A stretch of 49,246 bases of DNA, taken from contig JBLIRR010000046.1 of the NCBI GenBank assembly GCA_049472395.1, positions 1 to 49,246 on the forward strand. The letters are read 5' to 3'. Below, in pieces: positions 1 to 7,606 of this stretch. The translations under genes were made by a program, and so were the position numbers. Origin of the DNA: JBLIRR01 sp049472395 (GTDB lineage Bacteria > SZUA-182 > DTGQ01 > JBLIRR01). Under the pieces are notes generated by a model, which did not search any database, was not told the DNA's origin, and saw only the letters and a program-made list of their open reading frames with translations. Numbering within the stretch: position 1 is the first letter of the stretch; every line of letters begins with the position of its first letter.

Positions 1-1
1 T

Positions 2-571
2 AAACATCTAAACAATAGCACCCAAATTATTGAATCAGATATGGCTGCTACTCAAAACCGGAAAATCAAATGTCTGAAAAAAAACAAGATCAAAATTCCT
101 GAATATTTAACGTTTACTACTATCGATTTCAATAATCAGTCACTGGAAAGTGCGCTGACTTCAGCAGGCTACCAAAAGGGAAAACGAACCCTTTTTATCT
201 GGGAGGGTGTCTGCATGTATCTCGAAGCTCAGTCTGTTAGAGATACACTGACTTTTATTCAACAAAGTTCAACTTCAGACAGTCTTTTGGCATTTGATTG
301 TGTTGTTTCTTTCTCTGACAAGGATGGCCATAAATACCACGGCGCAAAAGAGATGTTGCAGTTCATGAAAGATAAGCATAAAAATGAGCCATTTACGTTT
401 TCTATAGACGGGAAAAACATTGCTGACTTTTTAGGCGAATGCGGTCACAAAATAGTTCGTCATTTAAATCAGGATCAAATTGAAACAACTTATCTAAAGA
501 AGGCAGATGGTTCATCAATCGGTAAACCAAACGGTCTTTTTAATATGATCATCACATCACCTGAAGTTTGA
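2..571 (+). CDS. class I SAM-dependent methyltransferase, leucine carboxyl methyltransferase (LCM/PPM) type, 5' end outside window
   Basis: The frame is open from base 2 to the TGA at 569-571 and has no stop before the first ATG at 41. The segment ESDMAATQ, which contains that ATG, matches the family block written as E-V-D-H-P-A-T-Q. The Met at 41 is therefore internal, and the true start and the N-terminal SAM-binding glycine motif lie left of the window. Visible family marks are the ATQ block, the acidic TIDFNNQSLESAL strand that follows it, and LFIWEGVCMYL, the signature of this family. The family transfers methyl from SAM to small molecules or carboxyl groups; the substrate here is unknown. 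The gene is followed by an attC-like site, which suggests it is an integron cassette gene. Confidence is good for the family and none for the substrate. Confidence 0.75.
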   Translation, partial: KHLNNSTQIIESDMAATQNRKIKCLKKNKIKIPEYLTFTTIDFNNQSLESALTSAGYQKGKRTLFIWEGVCMYLEAQSVRDTLTFIQQSSTSDSLLAFDCVVSFSDKDGHKYHGAKEMLQFMKDKHKNEPFTFSIDGKNIADFLGECGHKIVRHLNQDQIETTYLKKADGSSIGKPNGLFNMIITSPEV

Positions 572-611
572 ACTGATCGCTTAATTGAATATATTACCAT
601 AATTGAAAGGC

Positions 612-742
612 ACTTATAAGGCGCTTCACCGGACAGAAACCGCAAACCGTTTTTTAGCCAAGCTCGGCTGCGGTTAGAATGATTATTTGTTAAAGATAAC
701 ATCTTGTTTTATCAGCGGTTTCTGCCGGTGAGCTTGTCGATC
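612..742 (+). repeat. attC-like integron recombination site 1 (fills most of the 572-973 gap)
   Basis: The arms CACCGGACAGAAACCGC (627-643) and GCGGTTTCTGCCGGTG (715-730) are complementary except for one extra A in the left arm, the position where attC sites carry an extrahelical base. Outside the arms, TTATAAG at 613 and CTTGTCGA at 733 are degenerate counterparts of the R''/R' core boxes. Between the arms lies a second hairpin (ACCGC at 639-643 with GCGGT at 670-674). Site 2029-2172 shares this layout. The rest of the 572-973 gap shows no gene. The core boxes depart from GTTRRRY, so this site may no longer recombine efficiently. Confidence 0.55.
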
Positions 743-973
743 CCCTCCCTAAAATTTAAAAAATGAAACAAATAAATTAATGTCACCAATCTATGAAAAT
801 TAGCTTGCTTCTATTGATCCCTAATCCGTAGTAGTAATTTTATAATATTTTTGTACCAGCTCTAGTTAAAATGAGTGTATAATAGTAAGAAGTGATTTTA
901 TAAAAAATAGTAAATAGAATGAAAAAGGGATAGGCATTAATTTTTTTTGAAATATTAATAAAAATGGAGGTGT

Positions 974-1930
974 ATGGTGTATCTAAATAAATTAAAAAAA
1001 TTAGCTTTATTATTATCCATGGGTAGTATTGTTGTTTTATGTCTTATACTTATTGCAGAGGCAGAATGGCAACCGGTAGTCTCAGATAATACATCGGCAT
1101 CTATATGGTCTTCTTGGTATACGATAACATATCCATTAACAGACATTGAAACGCCTTTTATAACTGATTTATTATCTACAGCAACGTTACCAACACAACC
1201 TTATTTTTCACCTGCTTATGATTTCAATACGTTTATATATCCCATACCAACAAATTCACCTATAGATTTATTTAATTGGACATGGAATAGCCCTCGGACA
1301 ATAAATAATCCCTTTAAGCTCCAATCGGCTTGGTCATGGGGAAATCCCTATTATCAGCAAGATCAGTTTCCCCAATCAATTCCTTTATCACTTTTAGCCC
1401 CCAATTTTGGCTGGAACTGGAACAACCCTCAGCAGCTAACTTATAATTTTATCCAAGAAGTACCAACTTCAGGGAATTGGTGGAAGGATCAAAACTTGAA
1501 AACGCCAGATGTAAGTAATGTTCAAATTGATATCCAAGAAAAAACAAAAGAGGAAGAAGATATCATGGAAGCGACATTTCGCTATCAATTTTTGCATGAC
1601 CAATATAAAACTGAAGTATATTTTTTATCGCGTGGTCAAAATCAAGATCCTACAGATGAATTTATGAACAGGTTTGAAGATCACAAACCCCCGGTAAAAA
1701 AAGTATCTGAATCCAGAAAAACTGCAACAGAAGGTGTAATAGATAGGGATACCGGTGAAAAGGGTGTTATATTTAATATACAAAGCATTATGTGGATAAG
1801 TGAATCAGAGGTTCATGTGGAAGGTGACGATTATAGGGGTAATGTAGGTGCATCAGGTAGTACATATTATTTAAAAAAGGAAAATGGGAAATGGATTGTT
1901 ATGGAAGCAAGGATGCACTGGATAGCTTAA
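974..1930 (+). CDS. secreted protein with C-terminal NTF2/SnoaL-like domain, function unknown
   Basis: 318 residues. An N-terminal basic stretch and hydrophobic segment (about residues 6-28) followed by AEAEW reads as a signal peptide. Residues about 30-175 are rich in Trp, Pro, Asn and Tyr, which looks like an extended low-complexity region. The C-terminal 120 residues carry the pattern HVEGDDYRG...STYYLKKENGKWIV, ending in a Trp-containing strand, as in NTF2-like (SnoaL/DUF4440) folds. The Shine-Dalgarno GGAGG at 966-970 is only 3 bases from the ATG at 974 but 6 bases from the in-frame GTG at 977, so translation may begin at GTG. The gene sits alone between two attC-like sites, as a typical one-gene cassette. 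The role is unknown. Confidence 0.7.
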   Translation: MVYLNKLKKLALLLSMGSIVVLCLILIAEAEWQPVVSDNTSASIWSSWYTITYPLTDIETPFITDLLSTATLPTQPYFSPAYDFNTFIYPIPTNSPIDLFNWTWNSPRTINNPFKLQSAWSWGNPYYQQDQFPQSIPLSLLAPNFGWNWNNPQQLTYNFIQEVPTSGNWWKDQNLKTPDVSNVQIDIQEKTKEEEDIMEATFRYQFLHDQYKTEVYFLSRGQNQDPTDEFMNRFEDHKPPVKKVSESRKTATEGVIDRDTGEKGVIFNIQSIMWISESEVHVEGDDYRGNVGASGSTYYLKKENGKWIVMEARMHWIA

Positions 1931-2028
1931 TAACAGTTCCTATGTCACTGGAATTTACATAAGTCGATAATACAACGCTATTCCAGCGAAATCTTGTTTG
2001 AAAGTCATCTAAAAAAAGGACTTAGAGG

Positions 2029-2172
2029 GGCTAACATCAAATTGATTCACGCGGACCAAAACCGCAGCCCGATTTTTTGCGTTTCTTAGCTGTGGTCAGA
2101 TTACTTATTTATCAGAGATAAGTTATTGTTTTATCGGAGGTTTTGGCCGGTGATCTCAAACATACATTAGAG
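2029..2172 (+). repeat. attC-like integron recombination site 2
   Basis: This is the clearest long site. R'' is GGCTAAC (2029-2035), matching RYYYAAC. The left arm CACGCGGACCAAAACCGC (2048-2065) pairs with GGAGGTTTTGGCCGGTG (2136-2152), with an extra base in the left arm. The right end reads CATTAGAG (2165-2172), one base off the GTTRRRY box. An inner hairpin pairs ACCGCAG with CTGTGGT. The internal stretch resembles site 1 (a run of T, then AGCTGTGGTCAGATTA, then TTGTTTTATCGGAGG). It occupies most of the space between the genes ending at 1930 and starting at 2227. Confidence 0.65.
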
Positions 2173-2226
2173 ATATAAATAGCGAATTCAGACAAATATA
2201 AAGCATCTCGAGAAATAATAGTTTAA

Positions 2227-2904
2227 ATGGGTAAGCTCATCATCAGAGTAATTGTATTCAGTACGATATTATATTCTGTCATTTTGCCCACTTCTTTAAA
2301 AGCAGAGGATGATGCTGCGTTAGGGTATACTTTGACTATTGGGGTTGCGGCAAAACAGTTAGATTTTGATTATTATCGTCCTGAGGATGATAATGATCCC
2401 GCTGGATCAATGACAGAGGGAATGTATTTTACTTATTTATTTCGAGCCGGATCTCCTTACAACTTGAGTGAAAACAAAAAATGGGGCTATTATTTTGAAA
2501 CGGGCTTTTCTAAGTTTTCAATGTCAAAACAAAACGTAGGTGATGAAGAAAAAAACTTAGGTACTTCAGTTAAGGGACATTTTTGGTATGTCACACCGAT
2601 AGGTTTTTACCTTTTTGGCCCCGTTCCAAGTAATAAAAAAGAAATAAGTCTTCTAGCGGGAATTGGGATAGGCGCTGGTTATATAGATGCTAAGGGCGAC
2701 ATGATTCTAACAGAATATGGTAGTAATGAATTACACAAAGTTAATCACAGGGGATTCGATCTCGCTGTTAGTATTTTATTGGAAGCTCATTATGGGAAAT
2801 GGATGACTCGTATCTATGGTGGAGGGCCTTTTCAGGGCATTTTCCCCCTTTCTATCGGTCCTCATTTTCTGGTACATTATTCCCCTTTTGATAAATTTTC
2901 TTAG
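2227..2904 (+). CDS. secreted, outer-membrane beta-barrel-like protein, function unknown
   Basis: 225 residues. The signal peptide has a hydrophobic core (about residues 4-22) and probable cleavage after SLKA, leaving EDDAALGYTL. The mature part alternates aromatic and glycine-rich strands (GYYFETGF, FWYVTPIGFYLFG, LLAGIGIGAGYI, TRIYGGGP, SIGPHFLVHY) separated by charged turns, the composition expected of a small 8-stranded outer-membrane barrel. It ends in Ser rather than the usual terminal Phe, with Phe at the penultimate position. No convincing Shine-Dalgarno precedes ATG 2227. It follows attC-like site 2 directly, as the first gene of a cassette does. The function is not recognisable and ligand or transport activity cannot be inferred. 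Confidence 0.65.
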   Translation: MGKLIIRVIVFSTILYSVILPTSLKAEDDAALGYTLTIGVAAKQLDFDYYRPEDDNDPAGSMTEGMYFTYLFRAGSPYNLSENKKWGYYFETGFSKFSMSKQNVGDEEKNLGTSVKGHFWYVTPIGFYLFGPVPSNKKEISLLAGIGIGAGYIDAKGDMILTEYGSNELHKVNHRGFDLAVSILLEAHYGKWMTRIYGGGPFQGIFPLSIGPHFLVHYSPFDKFS

Positions 2905-2928
2905 AATATTTGCCTTGACAAAAATTTA

Positions 2929-2966
2929 GAATCCTGTTTATCCTTTTATCCAGATAAAGCGGATTC
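2929..2966 (+). terminator. hairpin after the barrel-like gene
   Basis: GAATCC (2929-2934) pairs with GGATTC (2961-2966), and inside it TTATC (2938-2942) pairs with GATAA (2953-2957), giving an 11-pair two-part stem 25 bases after the stop codon at 2904. No long T-run follows, so it may protect the transcript end rather than act as a classical intrinsic terminator. Confidence 0.35.
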
Positions 2967-3106
2967 TTATCACAAACCATGTAAAAACGAGTTAAGATGT
3001 GGACAAGTAAATTTATCGAATGATATGCCTGTTTATGTTGAATACGAATGGAGAGACAAGGCCCCCCCCGGCATTTATTAACTCTACAAAAAAGTTGTTG
3101 CCCTTA

Positions 3107-3135
3107 TTGAAAAAACAAAAAAGATACGGTATAAT
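3107..3135 (+). promoter_or_regulatory. sigma-70-type promoter placed to give a leaderless transcript
   Basis: TTGAAA (3107-3112), a 17-base spacer and a perfect TATAAT (3130-3135). Transcription would start about 7 bases later, at or next to the ATG at 3143. No Shine-Dalgarno sequence is visible before that ATG, so the mRNA would be leaderless or nearly so. Confidence 0.6.
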
Positions 3136-3142
3136 CCGGTCT

Positions 3143-4024
3143 ATGAATATTTTAAGAAAAAGCCTTCCCGCTATCATCCTGCTATTAGCAGGCTGTACAC
3201 CTGTCAAGCTGATGATGAACGTCGATACGACACTGAAAGATAATGCCATTGTATATGAGATAAGCTATCCCAATTCAATGAAAGACAAAATTTTAGGTAA
3301 CAGGCTGAATATGTCTTTTGGCCCTTACCGGGTTACAGATGCAAACCTCAGCTGGACAGGAATTAATACAAAAGCTGAGGACCCTGATCCCCTTTTCAGC
3401 TCCAAAAAAACCAGTACATCAGGCAACGAAACCACGACGACTGAAATCGCATTCGGTCCGACATCGTTATTCGGTTACACACGCCCTGCCGATGAAGATG
3501 AGCCATCAATCAGTGATGAATTCAGGTCTATCACCTATAATTTTAAGACTGGTAAGCAGACCACATGGAATGCCAACTGCACTCATAAAGCTAAAAAAAG
3601 AGTCACCCAGCATGAAACTTCAACCAGTGTCGAAGTACTCTCGTCTATTTACACCTGCGAATACAAAAAGGCCGGAAAGAGTGCAAAAGGTAAGTCAAAC
3701 AATGAAGCATGGATTCTTACTGTCGAATACGGCGGGGAAGGGACAATAACACTGACTCAAAAGGGAAAGCCGAACACGCTAATTGCGCATTCAACTGGCG
3801 GAATATATGTGACGTCTGAAGGGAAGCCGGTAAGAACTACTACAGGCACTGCAGGCTACACCTGGAGCCAGATTAAAGATGGCAATGAGAAAAAAATCGC
3901 CGCAATATCTGTTAAAGAATGTAAACCCTGTGTCTGGTTAGACAAAGGAAACTCCGATTCCATAAACCAGGTCTTATCTATGGCTAATACAGGTCTATTG
4001 ATATACAGCTGGGAAATTTATTAA
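3143..4024 (+). CDS. lipoprotein, function unknown
   Basis: 293 residues from the ATG at 3143, chosen because it gives a clean lipoprotein signal: MNILRKSLPAIILLLAGC with lipobox LAGC, so the mature protein begins at Cys18. The open frame extends upstream to 3020, but those codons are interrupted in sense by a promoter and lack signal-peptide character. The mature part is a soluble, Thr/Ser-rich beta-type protein with a KAEDPDPL acidic turn, several charged loops and a CKPCVWLDKGNS motif near the C-terminus (two cysteines spaced C-x-x-C). I do not recognise a family. It has its own promoter inside the cassette region. Attachment to the outer membrane is inferred from the lipobox and the absence of Asp at position +2. 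Confidence 0.7.
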   Translation: MNILRKSLPAIILLLAGCTPVKLMMNVDTTLKDNAIVYEISYPNSMKDKILGNRLNMSFGPYRVTDANLSWTGINTKAEDPDPLFSSKKTSTSGNETTTTEIAFGPTSLFGYTRPADEDEPSISDEFRSITYNFKTGKQTTWNANCTHKAKKRVTQHETSTSVEVLSSIYTCEYKKAGKSAKGKSNNEAWILTVEYGGEGTITLTQKGKPNTLIAHSTGGIYVTSEGKPVRTTTGTAGYTWSQIKDGNEKKIAAISVKECKPCVWLDKGNSDSINQVLSMANTGLLIYSWEIY

Positions 4025-4672
4025 AGATACCTGCTCCCACCATCATACCGGCCCGCCCGGAAACCAATTCTTGGGACACAACACTTAATTTTAAATCTTT
4101 TTTAGCGCCTTAAACGGTCGCTGACCGTATTTATTCTAAGCTATTAGCGGTCGGATTATATATAGGCATATGATGCAGAAAAAATCAGAACAAGCGGAAA
4201 AAGGTGAACTCGTTATCGCAGATTCCATTCCTCCCAAAAAATTTTGCAGGAAGACGTTGGACTCTGCTTATTAATAAAGGTTCTTCCTGGATTCCAGGTT
4301 GTTGGACTGATTTTAAATTTTATATGGACTTCTATCGTAAATTGAGTGATAAAAAGTCATTATAATTCAAATAATTAGGTTATAAATTCCTGAGTTCTCA
4401 AAAACTTGAAGTAGACTACGATAAATTTTACAAAGATAGGATTAATCGAGTGAACAGAGTTACGCAGAACAAAATCATTCAGCTTTTTCCATAGCAAAGC
4501 TGTCTTACAAAAATTTATTACACCCAGCATTTTCTCCGGATGATCACCAAAGTAATTATAAGCAGAAAACCTGTGATGTGCACCCTCTATCCAAAAATCT
4601 TCCTTTTTATCGACGATTAGTATCGTATTGATAACCAAAGGAAAACTCACTAATCAAAAATAGAACTTTAAA
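4025..4672. other. gene-poor stretch with a decayed palindrome and only weak reading frames
   Basis: No convincing gene. A decayed attC-like palindrome lies at 4105-4168. A + strand frame of about 34 codons starts at ATG 4170. A + frame overlapping it ends in TAA near 4365 and contains TLLINKGSSWIPGCW, which could be the end of a broken small gene. On the - strand a 91-codon frame (4375-4650) has Leu/Phe/Ile-rich composition and no ribosome-binding site. I treat all of these as unsupported. Confidence 0.4.
4105..4168 (+). repeat. possible decayed attC-like site
   Basis: The segment runs from GCGCCTTAAA to TATATAGGC. The ends are weak matches to GCCTAAC and GTTAGGC, and internal GACCG (4123-4127) can pair with CGGTC (4148-4152). 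The inner stretch (CCG, T-rich run, CTAAGCTATTAGCGGTCGGATTA) resembles the inside of sites 1 and 2. The outer arms are not convincing, so this may be a remnant. Confidence 0.3.
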
Positions 4673-5473
4673 TCAGTTTATCTGCTTTAGGCGGGAGTGC
4701 CGCCAGAGAGTGCCTCTTTTTTCGGCAGCATCCAATAATTTCTGGGTTACTGGTGACTGAGAAAGGACCTTACGTAATGTCTTTCGTGGAAGCTCCATGC
4801 TGAGCATCAATACATCGGAGTTTCGATCACTGAAATTCCGATAAGCCTCAAACCGAAAGATTTTTATGTCGGCCAATCGCGGGTGATCCAGCAGGTAAGG
4901 TAGCATAATCGCAATATCTTTTGCTACCCAGAAGCTTGCCGAACTAGTTTCATCCGTAGAATAAGTCCGGTAAGCGAGAAGAAATCTGCCGCTTTTCGTT
5001 TCTACATCAAGAACACGAGGTAATGTATTCCGTTCGCCGATAATGCCTTTGACCAGATGCCTTATTACATCAGCCAGCGGCTCAGTGACTGTTTCGGGAT
5101 CGGGGGTTTTCCCCTTTTCCGAAGTTACTTTTTTCTGCAATCGTTTTTCCCTCATTTTCTCACTTAATCTCAGGGTTATCTGGGTCATCCAAGTTGTTAT
5201 CGACGGATCTTGCCAATATGATACAAATTCCTCTCTACCTCCCCTATCAAGTTCATCCATGTAGTTATGTAATTCTTGCATTTTTTCAGTATAGAGATTC
5301 ACATCGCCCTGGTCGGCGGCAGCTTCTATGCCGACCTTCAACTCAGCTGCTTTACGCCTAATCGGATTTGACGACAATGAATACGCCTTTGGACTGCAGA
5401 TTATTATGAGAATGGTTATCACAAACACCCTGAAATATTCTTTGCGGTCTTTGAATTTAAGTTTTTTCCTCAT
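4673..5473 (-). CDS. secreted protein of unknown function
   Basis: 266 residues on the strand opposite to its neighbours. Basic N-terminus (MRKKLKFKDRKEYFR), then a hydrophobic segment FVITILIIICSPKAYSL with a plausible signal-peptidase site after KAYS. Residues about 35-110 look alpha-helical and charged. Residues about 150-245 have alternating strands (RFLLAYRTYSTDE, SASFWVAKDIAIMLPYLL, IKIFRFEAYRNFSDRNSDVLMLSMEL), suggesting a small alpha/beta domain. No family is recognised. No Shine-Dalgarno precedes the ATG; a TAAAAT box lies 6 bases before it, so a leaderless transcript is possible here too. No attC-like site is evident immediately beside it. Confidence 0.6.
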   Translation of the reverse strand: MRKKLKFKDRKEYFRVFVITILIIICSPKAYSLSSNPIRRKAAELKVGIEAAADQGDVNLYTEKMQELHNYMDELDRGGREEFVSYWQDPSITTWMTQITLRLSEKMREKRLQKKVTSEKGKTPDPETVTEPLADVIRHLVKGIIGERNTLPRVLDVETKSGRFLLAYRTYSTDETSSASFWVAKDIAIMLPYLLDHPRLADIKIFRFEAYRNFSDRNSDVLMLSMELPRKTLRKVLSQSPVTQKLLDAAEKRGTLWRHSRLKQIN

Positions 5474-6548
5474 AAAAATATTTTACCATAATTATTTTCA
5501 ATTACAATAAGAAAACCCCTCCGACAATTAAATATCAGAAGAACCTAAATAGTGCTAGCAATTTACCTGCTAGGGCTACATTTGATTCTGATATGCAAAT
5601 TTTTAGTTGAACGTCTAACTTTAATAGGACTAGCAGTTATCCTTTGTTCTTTTTAGTGTGACGGAGAATGAGTGCTTTAGAGATTATAGCTATTATAATT
5701 AATAATGCTTATAGGCAGGGACAACAATGCTATGCTTTTTTTATCCCTCCATTCAATAGCGTGTCACTTAAAAATCAATAAGAAATCGATCGCTATTTCT
5801 CAAACATTTATCATAAACAATCGATTAATTCTGTATCAACATAGCATTAAAAATGAATTGCCCCCTGCAAGCAGCGGGGTATCGTTGAAAGAATCTTTCA
5901 ATTCCTATCGTCGCAAGCGGCGGGGAATTTGACCCTAAGGGATTAAATTAAAAATAAGGTTTTTGTATTAAAAGCAGGGTTAGTAATGGCTTTGTCTTCT
6001 TAATTTCGCATAATTTAAAGATTATGTAATTAAACAGCTTATAGTAATATTTTTAGGTTTATTTAATATTGAAAATAGCCCTTTATCCGTAACACAGATG
6101 AAAAAACGAAAAATATCCTGGAAAAAATCCTTAGAATTTAGAAAGCGTTGAATAAAAAAAGGGATCGGACGAATAAAAAAGATATTAAAAACAGCCCTCG
6201 TGTTTCGCATCCCCATGGCTCTTTTAGAGAAACCAAGCTCCAAATGCCTTGCTATTTATTATGCCTGCCTTTTGTCCGCTATACTCTGTAAAATAAAATA
6301 TTGACTATAAATCAGAAGCTCGTGTTTGCGCATATTATGATGTTATTTTTTTATTATCCGATATTATTAACATAATAATATTATTCTATGTTGTAAATAT
6401 AGATAATTATCTTATTATAGACAAAAAATTGTGTGAATGCAGAGTAAATTAATTATAGACAATTTTCTGGCGTTTTTTGCATTTAATATCGTATTATTGT
6501 ACCAATGATTATCTCTAAAGAGGATTATTAAACATTATTTGATCCTTA
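5474..6548. other. 1.07 kb without a supportable gene
   Basis: Very AT-rich, especially 6290-6540. Short frames occur on both strands but lack coding character or a usable ribosome-binding site. One example is a 37-codon frame at 5668-5781 whose GGAG is one base from the ATG. The only clear structure is the GC-rich tandem motif at 5866-5924. It may be decayed cassette material. Confidence 0.4.
5866..5924. repeat. GC-rich direct repeat flanking a small palindrome
   Basis: GCAAGCAGCGGGG (5866-5878) recurs as GCAAGCGGCGGGG (5912-5924). Between them lies the near-perfect palindrome TTGAAAGAATCTTTCAA (5884-5900). The block stands out sharply from its AT-rich surroundings and looks like an interspersed repeat unit. 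Confidence 0.45.
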
Positions 6549-6872
6549 ATGAATTGTTATGTTTCTTTTGGCAAAATGAAATCGAAGGACAATAAGCAAA
6601 AGAAAAATCCTAAAAGGGTAGCACCACAAATACGCAAACAAATTCGAATTCAAAAATACCGTGTATTTGTCCCGATAGTGATTGGCTTGCTATGCTTTTT
6701 ATTTCTTTTTAGTTTGATTAAAACTGAACCGGGCAATTATGTGTCGCTAAAAGTGTTCTTAGGTGTATTTGGTGCTTTTGCTTTTTTCTCGTCGTTTATG
6801 GATTTCATGCTGCTACAAAAAAGAAAGGAACAATTAAAAATCATAGAGGATGAAATCCAAAACCAGAATTGA
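6549..6872 (+). CDS. small two-helix membrane protein, function unknown
   Basis: 107 residues from ATG 6549; the second Met (ATG 6576, MKSKDNKQKKNPK) gives a 98-residue product and is the more natural N-terminus because a strongly basic cytoplasmic tail then begins the protein. Two hydrophobic helices follow (about residues 43-60, VPIVIGLLCFLFLFSLI, and 70-90, VFLGVFGAFAFFSSFMDFMLL) with a short loop, then a charged C-terminal helix. The pattern predicts both termini in the cytoplasm. No family is recognised. It precedes another small membrane protein gene by 96 bases, and attC-like site 3 follows that pair, so the two may share one cassette. Confidence 0.55.
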   Translation: MNCYVSFGKMKSKDNKQKKNPKRVAPQIRKQIRIQKYRVFVPIVIGLLCFLFLFSLIKTEPGNYVSLKVFLGVFGAFAFFSSFMDFMLLQKRKEQLKIIEDEIQNQN

Positions 6873-6968
6873 TAAATTATTAACAATAACTTTAATATTA
6901 AATGGATTTATAGTTCCACTCAAAAGCGAAACATAACCAATAATTAGAGGGGAACTGAATAATAATAA

Positions 6969-7250
6969 ATGGATATAGGTACTTTCAATCGACTTGAGGC
7001 AGTCTTTTGGTGGATCATAGCAGTCACAATCCTTTTTTGCTCCAGGAAACAAACTACCAAAATCCAAAAAATAGCTTTGGTCACAGTTGTTGGATTCATC
7101 GCCTTTGGGATCTCAGACATCATCGAATCATACACGGGAGCCTGGTGGCGTCCTCTTTCATTGTTGATTTTCAAATCAACATGCGTCATCATATTACTAG
7201 TCTGCCTCATAAAATATTGGAAAATTAGCAAACAAAACGATGGGCAGTAA
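6969..7250 (+). CDS. small three-helix membrane protein of a conserved uncharacterised family
   Basis: 93 residues. Three predicted transmembrane helices: about 10-25 (AVFWWIIAVTILFCS), 34-52 (IALVTVVGFIAFGISDIIE) and 62-82 (PLSLLIFKSTCVIILLVCL). The central FGISDIIE..TGAWWRPL segment is the distinctive part and resembles small membrane proteins I recall from many bacteria, with no assigned function. A Shine-Dalgarno-like AGAGGGGA lies about a dozen bases before ATG 6969. Its stop is followed by attC-like site 3, consistent with it ending a cassette. Confidence 0.65.
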   Translation: MDIGTFNRLEAVFWWIIAVTILFCSRKQTTKIQKIALVTVVGFIAFGISDIIESYTGAWWRPLSLLIFKSTCVIILLVCLIKYWKISKQNDGQ

Positions 7251-7426
7251 GGAAAATTAAAACCAAAGATAACCTCCTGAAATAAAATTTTACATAACAA
7301 ATCACTGAACCTCGTATGAAATCGCTGCTGATTTTGCAAATATAACTAATCGTGTGATAATATATACACGCTATAGATCATTGTTTTTTTATTCGCGATT
7401 TCAGCAGGTTAGTTCGTCGTTGTGCA

Positions 7427-7562
7427 GAAAAACAAAACCATGCAATTCAGTGGATCGGAGGAGCTTACTCGATTTTCAAATATCGCTTTTTTATCAATAT
7501 TGCTTTTGCCATATATAATTTTTAGTTTATCTTCCTCCGACCACTGATCGCAGACGTTGGCC
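7427..7562 (+). repeat. attC-like integron recombination site 3
   Basis: CAGTGGATCGGAGG (7448-7461) pairs with CCTCCGACCACTG (7534-7546), with one extra A in the left arm. Outside them AAC..TGCAATT (7431-7447) pairs with GATCGCAGACGTT. The right end is GTTGGCC (7556-7562), a perfect GTTRRRY box. The inner sequence GGAGGAGCTTAC.C..TTTTCAAATAT is shared with site 4. It fills most of the 7251-7606 gap. Confidence 0.65.
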
Positions 7563-7606
7563 ATTTAAAAACAGCACAACAGTCAAAATAAACTAAAGCA
7601 AAAATT

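Noticed and set aside
41..43. ATG as the true start of the methyltransferase
   Set aside because: The conserved ATQ block spans it and the frame is open to the window edge, so it is internal.
2914..2943. Promoter TTGACA (2914-2919) after the barrel-like gene
   Set aside because: The -35 is perfect, but the -10 region at the correct distance reads TTATCC and overlaps the hairpin; 3107-3135 is the better promoter.
4375..4650. 91-codon - strand frame
   Set aside because: No ribosome site, no recognised motif, composition typical of AT-rich non-coding DNA; left in the gap description.
5705..5932. 75-codon + strand frame containing the GC-rich repeat
   Set aside because: Its end is made of the repeat block, it lacks a ribosome site and resembles no protein.
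6022..6243. 73-codon - strand frame
   Set aside because: Phe/Ile-rich translation of an AT-rich tract with no start signal; the opposite strand is equally open in pieces.
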